The notes: generated from the letters alone by a model not told the origin. A stretch of 64,000 nucleotides of DNA from Pedosphaera sp. (GCA_002690655.1 NZFL01000025.1:55902-119901), one strand, 5' to 3'; shown: positions 45,016 to 54,751, counted from the stretch's first letter. Numbers and translations are program-made.

Positions 45016-47442
45016 ATGCGCTTGTTTGTTAACATCATGAAGATATTTTTCCATTACGGGTTCACGGTCATCGTGGGATTGTTTGTCGGCGCAGGGTGCC
45101 AGACTGCTTCTCACTCTCAAGCGGCTAGCTCAGCTCTTTCCTCTGGCCAGTCGTCGAAGCCAACGACCTCCATACCTTCCATTGAAGTCACTGAGACAAT
45201 GGGCGTCCAGGATCGATCCCCTGAGGGTCCATCCTCTGCTTTTCTATCAGGCCACCTCTTGCTTCTGGATCAAGCCGTTGAGCAAGCCATACAAAAAGGC
45301 AAGCTCCCGGGCGGCGTGATATGGTTCCAGCATCAGGGTAAACCCTATCATCGCGCCTACGGTCAGAGATCCGTTGCACCAAAAGAGGAGGTCATGACAG
45401 AGGATACGATCTTCGACGCTGCCTCACTCACCAAAGTCATTGCTACTGCGCCCAGTATCATGAAACTGGTTGAGAAAAATCAGATGGATCTCAATGCACC
45501 CGTCGCCAAATATCTTCCTGCTTTTGCCGCGAAACAAAAGGAGAACGTCACAATCCGTCATTTAATGACGCATACGTCTGGCCTGCGTCCCGGGCTTTCG
45601 CTGCGCGAACCCTGGAAAGGTATTCCAGAAGCGATTCGACGAGCTTGTGATGAGTCATTGATCTCACCTCCCGGAACCCAGTTTAAATACAGTGACATCA
45701 ATTTCATCCTGTTAGGCGAGATCGTGAGTCGCATCAGTGGTAAACCGTTGCATCAATTTGCGAGTGAGGAAATTTTTCAACCCTTGAAAATGGGGCACAC
45801 GCGCTTTTTGCCTCCTGCTGAATGGAGTCCAGACATTGCGCCGACAACGAAGCTCAAAGATGACTACCTGAGGGGAGTGGTACACGATCCAACGTCACGT
45901 CGAATGGGTGGTGTTGCAGGGCATGCAGGATTGTTTACATGCGCCGCTGATCTGGCGCGATTTGCGCAAATGATGCTAGGTCAAGGAATGCTTGATGGTG
46001 TTCGTTTGTTCAATCCAGATACAGTTTCACTCATGACCCGTATACAAAGTCCGAAAGGCCTCTCTGCAAAACGTGGGTTAGGCTGGGATATTGATTCTCC
46101 CTATTCGAGTCCTCGAGGATACCATTTTCCAATCGGATCATACGGACACACCGGATGGACTGGGACTTCTATCTGGATCATTCCGCAGACGGACACCTTT
46201 TTGATCTTTCTTTCCAACCGGAATCATCCGACTGAAGAGGGTACTGTCGTTGCCTTGCGTCGAACATTGGCAACCATTGCCGCCAATTCCGTTTGGGAAT
46301 CATTCTCTGATTTGGGGCAACCTGTCTTGAATGGCATTGATGTGTTGAAAGAGCAAGGTTTCCGAAGGCTCAGGGGATTGAAGACAGGCCTGATCACCAA
46401 CCACACGGGGCATGATCGTTTCAGGACCAGCACCATAGATTTATTACACACGTCAAAAAATGTTCAACTTGAGAAACTCTTCAGCCCCGAGCATGGTATT
46501 CGAGGTCAACTGGATGGTAAGATCGAAGATGGGGTGGATACCCAAACTGGCTTGAAAATTTTGAGTCTCTACGGAGAACACCGCCAGCCACAAGCCAGCG
46601 ATCTGGATGGATTGGATGCTCTTGTTTTTGATATCCAGGACATTGGTTGCCGTTTCTACACTTATATTTCTACGATGGGATTGGCAATGGAGGCTGCTTC
46701 CAAGGCCGGACTGAAGTTCATTGTTTTAGATCGTGCAAATCCCATCAATGGTATCGATGTGGAAGGCCCCGTTCTGCAGGGGGAAACTGATTTTGTAGGG
46801 TTTCATTCCATTCCAGTGCGACACGGAATGACGGTGGGTGAGTTGGCTTTAATGTTCATGCATGAAAAGGGATTGGATTTGGATCTCGAGATCGTTCCGG
46901 TAAGTGGTTGGAAAAGGCACGCTTACTTTGATTCCACTGGGCAGCCCTGGACCTCTCCCTCTCCCAATATGAGGAACCTTAAAGAAGCCATTCTTTACCC
47001 TGGAATAGGTATTCTGGAATTCACATCCCTTTCCGTCGGTAGAGGAACGGACACGCCATTTGAAGTCGTGGGGGCGCCTTTCATTCGTGACCTGGAATTT
47101 GCTGAAGCATTGAATGCTCTGGGCATCGAGGGTGTGGCTTTTACACCCATTCAATTCACACCCAGTGCCAGTGTGTTCAAAAATGAGATCTGTCAGGGGG
47201 TTTATATTTCCGTGACGGATCGCTCCTTGCTTCATTCTGTCGAAATAGGAGTCCAAATCGCCAGAACCCTTCATGCCCTCTACCCCGAATCGTGGAATAC
47301 AAAAAACCTCAACAGGCTTTTGCGTGATGAGCCAACTCAGAGGCATATTTTATCGGGCTCTGAGTTGGATGTTATTGAGAGTGGTTGGAATGAAAATCTG
47401 AACTCGTTCATAGAGCGACGATCCGCTTTTTTGTTGTATTAA
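45016..47442 (+). CDS. Lipoprotein fusion of an AmiE-like serine hydrolase and NamZ (DUF1343) exo-muramidase
   Basis: The 808-residue protein has a lipoprotein signal with lipobox VGAGC (Cys28), a low-complexity Ser/Thr linker, and two enzymes. The first (about 80-430) is a class C beta-lactamase-type serine hydrolase: nucleophile SLTK (Ser137, Lys140), YSD at 225, HTG at 378. The second (about 435-805) is DUF1343, with SPEHG, FDIQDIGCRFYTY and DRANPING, the family of Bacillus subtilis NamZ (GH171). In B. subtilis, AmiE (beta-lactamase fold amidase) and NamZ are separate genes in one muropeptide-salvage operon; here they are fused. It probably trims peptidoglycan fragments at the envelope. 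AGGTGG 9 bases ahead supports the ATG at 45016; a shorter start at 45037 is possible. Confidence 0.9.
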   Translation: MRLFVNIMKIFFHYGFTVIVGLFVGAGCQTASHSQAASSALSSGQSSKPTTSIPSIEVTETMGVQDRSPEGPSSAFLSGHLLLLDQAVEQAIQKGKLPGGVIWFQHQGKPYHRAYGQRSVAPKEEVMTEDTIFDAASLTKVIATAPSIMKLVEKNQMDLNAPVAKYLPAFAAKQKENVTIRHLMTHTSGLRPGLSLREPWKGIPEAIRRACDESLISPPGTQFKYSDINFILLGEIVSRISGKPLHQFASEEIFQPLKMGHTRFLPPAEWSPDIAPTTKLKDDYLRGVVHDPTSRRMGGVAGHAGLFTCAADLARFAQMMLGQGMLDGVRLFNPDTVSLMTRIQSPKGLSAKRGLGWDIDSPYSSPRGYHFPIGSYGHTGWTGTSIWIIPQTDTFLIFLSNRNHPTEEGTVVALRRTLATIAANSVWESFSDLGQPVLNGIDVLKEQGFRRLRGLKTGLITNHTGHDRFRTSTIDLLHTSKNVQLEKLFSPEHGIRGQLDGKIEDGVDTQTGLKILSLYGEHRQPQASDLDGLDALVFDIQDIGCRFYTYISTMGLAMEAASKAGLKFIVLDRANPINGIDVEGPVLQGETDFVGFHSIPVRHGMTVGELALMFMHEKGLDLDLEIVPVSGWKRHAYFDSTGQPWTSPSPNMRNLKEAILYPGIGILEFTSLSVGRGTDTPFEVVGAPFIRDLEFAEALNALGIEGVAFTPIQFTPSASVFKNEICQGVYISVTDRSLLHSVEIGVQIARTLHALYPESWNTKNLNRLLRDEPTQRHILSGSELDVIESGWNENLNSFIERRSAFLLY

Positions 47443-47460
47443 TTCTCAGGGGGAAAAGGG

Positions 47461-48372
47461 ATGGAAAGCACTGGAAATTACGCAATTGGAATCGATGTCG
47501 GTGGCACCAAGATGGCAATCGGCTTGGTGCGGAATGATGGTCGCTTGATCGAGGCAGCAAACCTCCCCACCGAATCTGTCAAGGGGCAGGGAAATGCAGT
47601 CCTTCGCATTCGTCAATGCATCAAAGAACTGCTCGCATCCAATCACGTTGACATATCCGACATTCGCGGTCTTGGTGTGGGTTGCCCGGGGCCTTTGGAT
47701 CTGAATTCAGGCGTCGTGCTGAACCCTTACACACTGCCAGGTTGGGAAAATGAATCTCTTGTGGCCTCGCTTGAGTCGGTGATCGAATTGTCCGTTCGGA
47801 TCGAAAACGATGCGGATGCGGCATTGTTAGGCGAGTGCTGGGTTGGAGCAGGCAAAGGAAGAGATCCAGTCGTGATGCTGACTTTCGGTACCGGTGTTGG
47901 AGGGGCAGTCATGAATGGCAGTAAGATTTATCGAGGGTTTGACGGTGAGCATCCTGAGATTGGGTTAATGCCCATTTTTCCAGATATGCCAGCAGATTAT
48001 TCAGGGGTGAATGGTTCGCTCGAATCGCTGGCATCGGGCTCAGGTATTGCAGTTCAAGGCAAAACATTCGGTTTTAAAGATGCAGCTTCCATTTTTGAGG
48101 CAAACAACTTGCAGCAACCAGATGCGGTCAGGATTGTTCAAAATGCGGTCCGAGCAGCGGGGATTGCCGGATGGACTTTGGCTCATACCTTCGTTCCCGA
48201 GTGCATTCTTTTGGGGGGCGGTTTAATGGACTACCAGTTTGAAGCTTATGCGTCCTCAATACGATCGCATCTGGATCAAGCGAATCTTATCAGGAAACAA
48301 TCGATTTCGGTTTTTAAGGCAGCATTGGGAAATCAGGCTGGTGTTCTGGGGGCAGCCAGCTTGTGGATGTGA
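47461..48372 (+). CDS. ROK family sugar kinase lacking the zinc motif
   Basis: The 303-residue protein has the ATP loops of ROK kinases: GIDVGGTK near residues 10-17, GCPGPLDLNSG, and TFGTGVGGAV. The usual zinc motif CxCGxxGCLE is absent; the matching segment is YSGVNGSLES, and the zinc His of the GH motif is Leu (EIGLM). It follows the AmiE-NamZ gene by 18 bases with an AGGGGGAAAAGGG ribosome binding site, so it is in the same operon. A GlcNAc, MurNAc or other amino-sugar kinase role follows from this context but is not proven. Confidence 0.87.
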   Translation: MESTGNYAIGIDVGGTKMAIGLVRNDGRLIEAANLPTESVKGQGNAVLRIRQCIKELLASNHVDISDIRGLGVGCPGPLDLNSGVVLNPYTLPGWENESLVASLESVIELSVRIENDADAALLGECWVGAGKGRDPVVMLTFGTGVGGAVMNGSKIYRGFDGEHPEIGLMPIFPDMPADYSGVNGSLESLASGSGIAVQGKTFGFKDAASIFEANNLQQPDAVRIVQNAVRAAGIAGWTLAHTFVPECILLGGGLMDYQFEAYASSIRSHLDQANLIRKQSISVFKAALGNQAGVLGAASLWM

Positions 48373-48529
48373 AAGCTGTTTCTCTTGCCTCACTTTGCTT
48401 CTTCATGCGGTCCACACCAAATGGCGCTGTTTTCTCCTCAACAGCTTGATCTGCATTATTCCTGAGGCATTTCTATTCAAGATCAAGCGTTCATTGACTT
48501 GAGGGAATGGATCGTGTCAGAATTCACTT

Positions 48530-49294
48530 ATGACAGATTTGGACATATCGCATGTGCTTGATGACTGGGTGTATGAACCTGGGAAAGCGATGGTTCGCAA
48601 GATCATTGGCAAGCATGATAGAGAATTGATTCAGATGCGTATCGATCTGGGAGTCCTCCAAATGCATGCCGTGGGGCGGCCCGATGGACAGAGGCCTCAC
48701 GATATGGAGTCTTTATTGGATTTTCACATTGAAAAGCTTGAATCGCATATAAACGAATTCGATGGAGACGACTCCAAATACAAATTAAGTGAGGAGGAGT
48801 GTGTGGCACTCCAGCAGGAAGCCATTCAATATCATCATCGCTACATTTGTTTCTTTCAGCTGGAGGCTTATGAGGATGTGATTCAGGATGCTGACCGCAA
48901 TCTTGATGCCATCGAAATGGTAGAGCAATACGGTCCTTCAGATCAGATGTCTTGGACACTTCGGCAACTCAGCCCGCAGTTGCTTTTGATGCGCACGCGT
49001 GCTGTATCGGCTATTTCGTTGAACGGCGAAAATTACGATCAGGCCATCACAGATGTTCAGGATGGTATAGAAGCTCTCCAAGCCTTTCTCAAGGACCACA
49101 TGCCCCAGGAGGCTGCGGATCAAAATGGTGAATTAATCGCGTTAAAACATTGGCTCGAAGAGGTGTCCGACTCACGTCCGATGAGTAAACGAGAAAAACT
49201 TGAAAAAGAACTGAATGAAGCGGTTCAAAAAGAGGATTATGAGCGCGCTGCTGAAGTTCGAGACGCCATCAAATGCTTGAGCGCTGCTGACTGA
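48530..49294 (+). CDS. UvrB/UvrC motif-containing helical protein
   Basis: The 254-residue protein is all-helical and acidic, ending in a UVR motif (about 217-250: KLEKELNEAVQKEDYERAAE), the helical hairpin that UvrB and UvrC use to bind each other. The rest has no nuclease domain. Proteins of this kind often serve as partners of stress kinases or Clp chaperones, but no partner is visible here. It is separated from the ROK gene by about 160 bases and may have its own promoter. Confidence 0.8.
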   Translation: MTDLDISHVLDDWVYEPGKAMVRKIIGKHDRELIQMRIDLGVLQMHAVGRPDGQRPHDMESLLDFHIEKLESHINEFDGDDSKYKLSEEECVALQQEAIQYHHRYICFFQLEAYEDVIQDADRNLDAIEMVEQYGPSDQMSWTLRQLSPQLLLMRTRAVSAISLNGENYDQAITDVQDGIEALQAFLKDHMPQEAADQNGELIALKHWLEEVSDSRPMSKREKLEKELNEAVQKEDYERAAEVRDAIKCLSAAD

Positions 49295-49348
49295 TCAATC
49301 ACATCAGTTGGAGTCAATCAATTTCAACTTAACCACACGCTTATAATT

Positions 49349-50227
49349 ATGGATAACAAGCCAGTCATTGGTTTTATTGGTATAGGGGTCATGGGACGAA
49401 GCATGGCCGGTCATTTATTAAATGCAGGATACCCCCTGCACGTACACAATCGTACGCAAGCCAAAGCGCAGGATCTTCTGGACAAGGGTGCTCAATGGCA
49501 GGATTCACCGGGTAAAGTAGCAGCTGTTTCAGACGTGATCATCACCATCGTCGGATTTCCAAATGATGTGGAAGCAGTTTACCTCGGAGACGACGGTATT
49601 TTAGTCAACGCTAGGGCTGGTAGTACCGTCATCGATATGACGACTTCCTGCCCAGATCTTGCGCAAAAGATAGCCGAGCAAGCCAAAACCAAAGGCATCA
49701 GCTCATTTGATGCCCCAGTTTCTGGAGGTGACATCGGAGCACGTGAGGCTCGCCTCTCCATCATGGTAGGTGGCGATGTTGAAGTGTTTGAAAAAATCAA
49801 ACCGCTTTTTGAGATCATGGGTAAAAATATTGTGCTTCAAGGTCCCGCTGGATCAGGTCAGCACACCAAGATGTGCAACCAAATCGCGATTGCTTCGGGT
49901 ATGATGGCCATCAGCGAAGCCATGGCTTATGCCAGAAAATCTGGATTAAAACCGGAGACTGTTCTTAAAAGTATCGAAAGTGGAGCTGCAGGAAGCTGGT
50001 CGCTAACCAATCTGGCGCCTCGAGTGCTCCAAGGAGATTTCGCCCCAGGCTTCTTCGTTAAACATTTTATCAAGGACATGAAGATCGCCATCGGCTCGGC
50101 TGAGAACATGGGACTGGATCTTCCTGGCTTACAGCTTGCAAAACAGCTTTATGAAAAACTTGCTGACCGTGGTTGCGAGGATGATGGCACTCAGGCGCTA
50201 TTCAAACTCTATCAGGATCAGCTTTAA
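49349..50227 (+). CDS. NAD(P)-dependent beta-hydroxyacid dehydrogenase (3-hydroxyisobutyrate/tartronate semialdehyde type)
   Basis: The 292-residue protein has the N-terminal Rossmann motif GFIGIGVMGRSMAG, the substrate-binding signature DAPVSGGDIGA and the catalytic Lys in GSGQHTKMCNQ. This is the family of 3-hydroxyisobutyrate dehydrogenase and tartronate semialdehyde reductase, which oxidise a beta-hydroxyacid to a semialdehyde or reduce it. The sequence cannot decide which substrate is used. It lies 54 bases after the UVR gene on the same strand and ends at a strong terminator. Confidence 0.92.
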   Translation: MDNKPVIGFIGIGVMGRSMAGHLLNAGYPLHVHNRTQAKAQDLLDKGAQWQDSPGKVAAVSDVIITIVGFPNDVEAVYLGDDGILVNARAGSTVIDMTTSCPDLAQKIAEQAKTKGISSFDAPVSGGDIGAREARLSIMVGGDVEVFEKIKPLFEIMGKNIVLQGPAGSGQHTKMCNQIAIASGMMAISEAMAYARKSGLKPETVLKSIESGAAGSWSLTNLAPRVLQGDFAPGFFVKHFIKDMKIAIGSAENMGLDLPGLQLAKQLYEKLADRGCEDDGTQALFKLYQDQL

Positions 50228-50237
50228 TCAAATCCTC

Positions 50238-50265
50238 AAGGGCGGTCATTTTGACCGCCCTTTTT
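50238..50265 (+). terminator. Rho-independent terminator after the dehydrogenase gene
   Basis: AAGGGCGGTCA / TGACCGCCCTT form an 11-base stem with loop TTT, followed by further T residues, 10 bases after the stop codon. Confidence 0.93.
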
Positions 50266-50640
50266 CGTGATGCGGAATCACTTGCTTTCGGTTGGTGGAA
50301 TTCGTTTGATGTGCTTGTTGAAACTCCGTTTCTTCCCTCTACCTTGATTTCATAGTTCTCAGTTCCTTCTCAGAATCTATGCCTTTCAATCAAACCGAAT
50401 ATTCCTGTTTCACGCGCATCGCTCTGTGAAATCATGATGGCTTCACAGAGGTCTGAGAGCGTTATTGATGGAGTCATTCTGGATCACCAAAGATATCTCC
50501 AGGATGTATATGCCAGAAAAAAACAGAATAATTGCATTTATCATCTATCAAGCAGGAACCGCATGCATTAAAGGAGCCACTGCGGTGCAAGCTCCTGGAA
50601 ATCGGTCCATTTCAACAATGACAGGAGCTGGTCACTTGCT
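50266..50640. other. Intergenic region, no gene supported
   Basis: Between the terminator and the converging Kdo transferase gene I see no ORF with a motif and no clear hairpin. Confidence 0.55.
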
Positions 50641-52044
50641 TTAGGGAGCCTCAGATAATCGACTCAACGACGGATGCGATACCAGCATCTCGAGTGACCG
50701 GTCAACGGCGCCCAGATTCTGTTGAACCACTTGTTTCGCTTGACTGCCAATAGAGCTGCGAGCATCGCTATCTTTCAATAGTTTTGAAACAGCATCCTTC
50801 AGTCCGTTTGCATCAGGCACTTGAAAGGCAGCCTTGTTCGAGAGAAGTGTTCGAGTAATCGCACGGAAATTCTGCATGTTCGGTCCCATGATCATCGCCG
50901 TGCCTGCCGCTGCCGCTTCAATGGGGCTTTGACCTCCTTTTGCAGTCAGGCTTTTGCCGATGAATACCAAATCCACGTGGGCATAAAAGGATGACAGTTC
51001 GCCTGTAGAATCGACTATCAGACAAGCATCATCATCATTCTTTGAGAGATCGGTGCCTGGTTTCCATTCCGATCTGTAACAAACTTTCAGGCTTGCCGCC
51101 TTGAGTGTGTCGCCTGCGGCGCGTGCCTTTTCGAAATGACGAGGTACCAGGACTAGTTTCAGTCGGGGGTGTACTGGTTTGAGTTCGGAGTATATCTTCC
51201 CCAGGATAGCTTCTTCTCCCGGATGCGTGCTGCTGCCCATTAAAATCAAAGCATTATCAGTGATACCTGACTCATGGAATAGTTGATGTACATCCAAAGT
51301 GGGTTTTCTGGTTCCTGAAAGTGCAGCATCAAATTTCATATTGCCCGTTACTTGCACTCGATCCTGCCTGCACCCTAAAGACGCTAATCGATCCGCATCA
51401 GATTTGTTTTGAGTGCCCACTTGGGCGAGGGACTGAAATAATGGACGGAAGAGGAAAGCCAATTGTTGATACCGTCCAAAAGATTTTTCAGAGATGCGGG
51501 CATTGATCAGAAAGGTGGGAATGTTGCGTTGCCTTGCTTCCCAGAAGAAATTAGGCCATATCTCTGCCTCGGCAAGGATGATGGCCTCCGGACGAATCAC
51601 ATCCATGGCGCTTCGAACCCAGGGGCGACGATCGATAGGGTAAAAGCAGGTTTTAATATCGGGGGGTAACTTTTTCCGCCACTCTGCCATGCCGGTGGTA
51701 GTGGTTGCTGAGACAATGATTTTGCAGTCTCCCAGCCTTGCCTTGAGGCGTTTCACTAATTCCAGGCTCAGATGTACTTCTCCTACACTGACGGCGTGTA
51801 TCCAGATTCTCTTTCCCTTCGAACAATGCTTGATGAAATCCGCATCATACTTTCCGAAACGCTGACCCACACGATCCTTCCATCCGCCACGTCGTTGCAT
51901 GCGCCGAAAGTAATATGGGGCAGATATGACAAGCCCAAGATTGAGCAGGATGCGGTAAAACCACTCCGCCAATGTCTGGCTTACTGTGGGATCATTTTTT
52001 CGATCTCCATCAGCTTTTCGATCGTCTCGTTTCTTTTCAGGCAT
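50641..52044 (-). CDS. waaA: 3-deoxy-D-manno-octulosonic acid (Kdo) transferase
   Basis: The enzyme adds Kdo residues from CMP-Kdo to lipid A precursor at the inner membrane, a step specific to LPS-bearing bacteria. The 467-residue protein has a charged N-terminal extension, one membrane helix (about 28-45), and a GT-B glycosyltransferase. Motifs include WIHAVSVGEV, LAEAEIWPNFFWE, FLINARISEKS and MGSSTHPGEE, with the C-terminal GGQSPIEAAAAG acceptor/nucleotide motif. Family length is about 420, so the N-terminus is about 30 residues longer than usual; an internal start at a later Met is possible. Confidence 0.95.
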   Translation of the reverse strand: MPEKKRDDRKADGDRKNDPTVSQTLAEWFYRILLNLGLVISAPYYFRRMQRRGGWKDRVGQRFGKYDADFIKHCSKGKRIWIHAVSVGEVHLSLELVKRLKARLGDCKIIVSATTTTGMAEWRKKLPPDIKTCFYPIDRRPWVRSAMDVIRPEAIILAEAEIWPNFFWEARQRNIPTFLINARISEKSFGRYQQLAFLFRPLFQSLAQVGTQNKSDADRLASLGCRQDRVQVTGNMKFDAALSGTRKPTLDVHQLFHESGITDNALILMGSSTHPGEEAILGKIYSELKPVHPRLKLVLVPRHFEKARAAGDTLKAASLKVCYRSEWKPGTDLSKNDDDACLIVDSTGELSSFYAHVDLVFIGKSLTAKGGQSPIEAAAAGTAMIMGPNMQNFRAITRTLLSNKAAFQVPDANGLKDAVSKLLKDSDARSSIGSQAKQVVQQNLGAVDRSLEMLVSHPSLSRLSEAP

Positions 52045-52093
52045 GCGATGTTCATCGAATTAGGCGTGATCCGTGATCACCATTGCACTCCGT

Positions 52094-53419
52094 CTAACGG
52101 AAGAAGATAAACCATATGATCAACACTGTTGGGATCATGTAGGGGATTGTAAACTTGAAGAAATAACCCAGGAATGAAGGTGCATTGACCTTCTGTTGGT
52201 CTGCAATCGATTTAACCATGAAGTTAGGGCCATTTCCGATATAAGTATTTGCTCCAAAAAAGACGGCTGCCACGCTGATAGCCACCACATATTCCATGAG
52301 TGCAGGTGTTGCCAGCAGGTATTGTATCTGGTCAATCTCCGTCACGGCACCTGCCTCTACTCCTGAAGCCTCGGCCAGCATTTCGGGTTTTGCAAATTTC
52401 CCGACGGTGGCGCTCAGAAAACTGAGATAGGTTGGGGCATTATCCAAAACGCCAGAAAGCAGTCCTGTTCCCCAGTAGAAAATCCCCGGAGTTGTTTTCT
52501 CCATGGCACCTGCATTGGCTTTCAACCAGTCCAAAGCAGGCATCATCGTTGAAAAAATTCCGATGAAAAGAATGGCTACCTCCTGAATCGGGTGGAAATT
52601 GAAATGATTGGATTCATGAATCGATTTCTGCGTCAGAAAATAGGAGCCGCATGCTGCTCCAATCATCAATGCCTCCCTCAGAAAGAGGGGTTTTGAGATA
52701 AATACCGCAATCAGAATAACTCCCAGGAAGATCAAATTGATCAGGCCTTCGAAATGCCATTCATCGGGAGGCTCGGCAAGCTCTTCACGCACTTCCTTGG
52801 GTGCCTTGCGATAGTTGATTGAGTCCACCACGTAAAACATGGTAAGTAAAACTCCTATTCCTACCAGCCACATGGGCCAGCAATGCTCAAGGACCCACCA
52901 GAAAGGAATCCCTTTCAGAAAACCAAGGAACAGCGGAGGATCTCCAATAGGAGTCAGGCAGCCGCCTACATTGGAGACTATGAAAATGAAAAAAACGATA
53001 TGGTGCGCTGTGATACGGTATTTATTCATGCGTATCCACGGGCGTATCAGCAGCATGGAAGCTCCAGTCGTTCCCAGAACATTGGCAATCACCGCACCGA
53101 AAAGAAGGAACAGGACATTGTTGAATGGAGTAGCCTCTCCCTTGACTTTAATATGGATTCCTCCTGAGACCACATACAGCGATCCCACCAGAGCGATGAA
53201 GCTCACGTATTCAATAGCCGTATGCATTACTGTCTCGTAGGCATGCAAGCCTCCGAGGTAATAAGTCAGCGTAATGGCACCAAGCACGTAGGCAACCTTG
53301 GGGTAATGCTTCTCCCACCAATGCAGAAAGAACAGCGGCCCCAGGGCAATGGTTGCGAGCAGCAACCCAAAGGGCAGCATCATCCAAGGATTCGGTATTA
53401 TGGCGTGGCCATGTTCCAT
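52094..53419 (-). CDS. Sodium/proton antiporter (NhaD/CitMHS type)
   Basis: The 441-residue protein has about 11-12 helices. Features are MLPFGLLLATIALGPLFF, the TGASMLLIRPWIRMN region with a polar break, and STMMPALDWLKANAG, all typical of the NhaD-like family of the ion transporter superfamily. NhaD exports sodium in exchange for protons, fitting a marine or saline habitat. It stands alone, with a promoter region shared with the HAD gene's downstream side. Confidence 0.88.
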   Translation of the reverse strand: MEHGHAIIPNPWMMLPFGLLLATIALGPLFFLHWWEKHYPKVAYVLGAITLTYYLGGLHAYETVMHTAIEYVSFIALVGSLYVVSGGIHIKVKGEATPFNNVLFLLFGAVIANVLGTTGASMLLIRPWIRMNKYRITAHHIVFFIFIVSNVGGCLTPIGDPPLFLGFLKGIPFWWVLEHCWPMWLVGIGVLLTMFYVVDSINYRKAPKEVREELAEPPDEWHFEGLINLIFLGVILIAVFISKPLFLREALMIGAACGSYFLTQKSIHESNHFNFHPIQEVAILFIGIFSTMMPALDWLKANAGAMEKTTPGIFYWGTGLLSGVLDNAPTYLSFLSATVGKFAKPEMLAEASGVEAGAVTEIDQIQYLLATPALMEYVVAISVAAVFFGANTYIGNGPNFMVKSIADQQKVNAPSFLGYFFKFTIPYMIPTVLIIWFIFFR

Positions 53420-53532
53420 AGCGCGAATTAATTACTATCCTACTCTGGCGTAGGTCAAATAGTTTTGCTCTTTTTTTATCATAGATCAATGAAATACCAG
53501 ATTTTCGAGGAACATGGTGGATATTATTCCAT

Positions 53533-54219
53533 TCAAGATCTTCCCAGCAGCAGGGATTCGATGGTCTCGTAATCGCTGACCACGATGTCTGCCTGACTCA
53601 ATGCAGACGAGGGGAGGCTGTTGGTGATGGCGATTACTGTCATTCCGGCTGATTTACCAGCCTGAACGCCTGCAGCTGCGTCCTCGATGACACAGATTTT
53701 GTCCGGAGAGACCTGCATTGAATTTGCAGCCTTCAGAAATATATCCGGCGCGGGTTTACCTTTGGGGACATCCTGCGAGCTGACTACATTCGGAAAAAAG
53801 GTTCTGAGGTTTTCCAGCTCCAAAACGACATCGATGACCGGATGCAGGGAGCCTGATGCTACTGAAAGCGTGAATTTCTGCGCTAATTTCTCAACCAGTG
53901 CGGGCAATGTTTCGAAAATAGGTTTTTCTTTCCGGATGAGATCAATCAGGCGGTTTTGCTTGCGGCTTGTTAAATCTTCAATGGAATGCGATGGCTGATG
54001 TATCGAGATGAAATCATCCCACACCGCGCGATCGGATTTGCCCAAATAATCTTCAAATTGGATCCCGTGATTATCGGCATAACCAATTTCATGGAATATA
54101 TCCATGAAAGCTTGCTGATGGCGCGGTTCGCTATCCACGATAACACCGTCCATATCGAAAATAACACCTTCAATATGTCTGAGTGAAGGATGGGGAAGAT
54201 CTGGGGCAACTGAAGTCAT
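53533..54219 (-). CDS. HAD-superfamily hydrolase (beta-phosphoglucomutase-like)
   Basis: The 228-residue protein has the HAD motif I FDMDGVIVDSE (about 21-31), the subfamily IA cap in the region after it, motif II VASGS near 118 and motif III-like KGKPAPDIFLKAA followed by IEDAAAGVQAGKSAG with the acidic motif IV. This layout is that of beta-phosphoglucomutase and small sugar-phosphate phosphatases. The substrate is unknown, and no sugar operon is adjacent. Confidence 0.92.
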   Translation of the reverse strand: MTSVAPDLPHPSLRHIEGVIFDMDGVIVDSEPRHQQAFMDIFHEIGYADNHGIQFEDYLGKSDRAVWDDFISIHQPSHSIEDLTSRKQNRLIDLIRKEKPIFETLPALVEKLAQKFTLSVASGSLHPVIDVVLELENLRTFFPNVVSSQDVPKGKPAPDIFLKAANSMQVSPDKICVIEDAAAGVQAGKSAGMTVIAITNSLPSSALSQADIVVSDYETIESLLLGRS

Positions 54220-54664
54220 GCTGTTATTTTGAGACTATAAAACAAATCGTATGTGTCCTGAAAGAGGGACAGGATGGGGAATCCGGCTTGCCTTTGACAA
54301 GCGCATTCTGCGTTGGTTCTCAAGAAAGAAAAGAGAGGGTTATTATTTGACCAAGGGAAAATGTCCTGAGGTTTTGTCTTCTCCATTTTAAGATTGAAAA
54401 CGTCTCCTCGTTTTTTGATGCTGCGAGCGATCCGATTACGGGAGTTTATGCGACGCGAAGAAGATAATGAAACGAGCTTCCAGCTGTTGTTTTACAAGCC
54501 GGTATTTCCTCATCATTCTTGAACTCCATTGCGGGTGTCATGCTCCAACTTGCAATCAAAACAACCCGAAATCATGGATTCGAGGGCAATTTCAAGTCTC
54601 TGGGGGCAAACTTGCAATTTAAACCTTGCCGACCCTGCTGTTTTTCCTTTAGCAATGTGGCGTT
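54220..54664. other. Intergenic region upstream of tRNA-Leu
   Basis: No gene or repeat is supported here. The tRNA promoter must lie near its right end, but I cannot assign -35/-10 boxes with confidence. Confidence 0.5.
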
Positions 54665-54751
54665 GCCCATGTGGCGGAATTGGCAGACGCGCTAGATTCA
54701 GGTTCTAGTCCCAGCAATGGGGTGGAGGTTCGACTCCTCTCGTGGGCACCA
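54665..54751 (+). tRNA. tRNA-Leu (anticodon CAG), CCA encoded
   Basis: The acceptor stem GCCCATG / CGTGGGC pairs in seven positions (one T-G wobble). The D-arm is GGCGGAATTGGCAGACGC. The anticodon stem CTAGA / TCTAG encloses the loop TTCAGGT, giving anticodon CAG for the codon CUG. A long variable arm marks a class II tRNA, as expected for leucine, and the T-arm has GTTCGACTC. CCA at 54749-54751 is encoded in the DNA. Confidence 0.96.
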
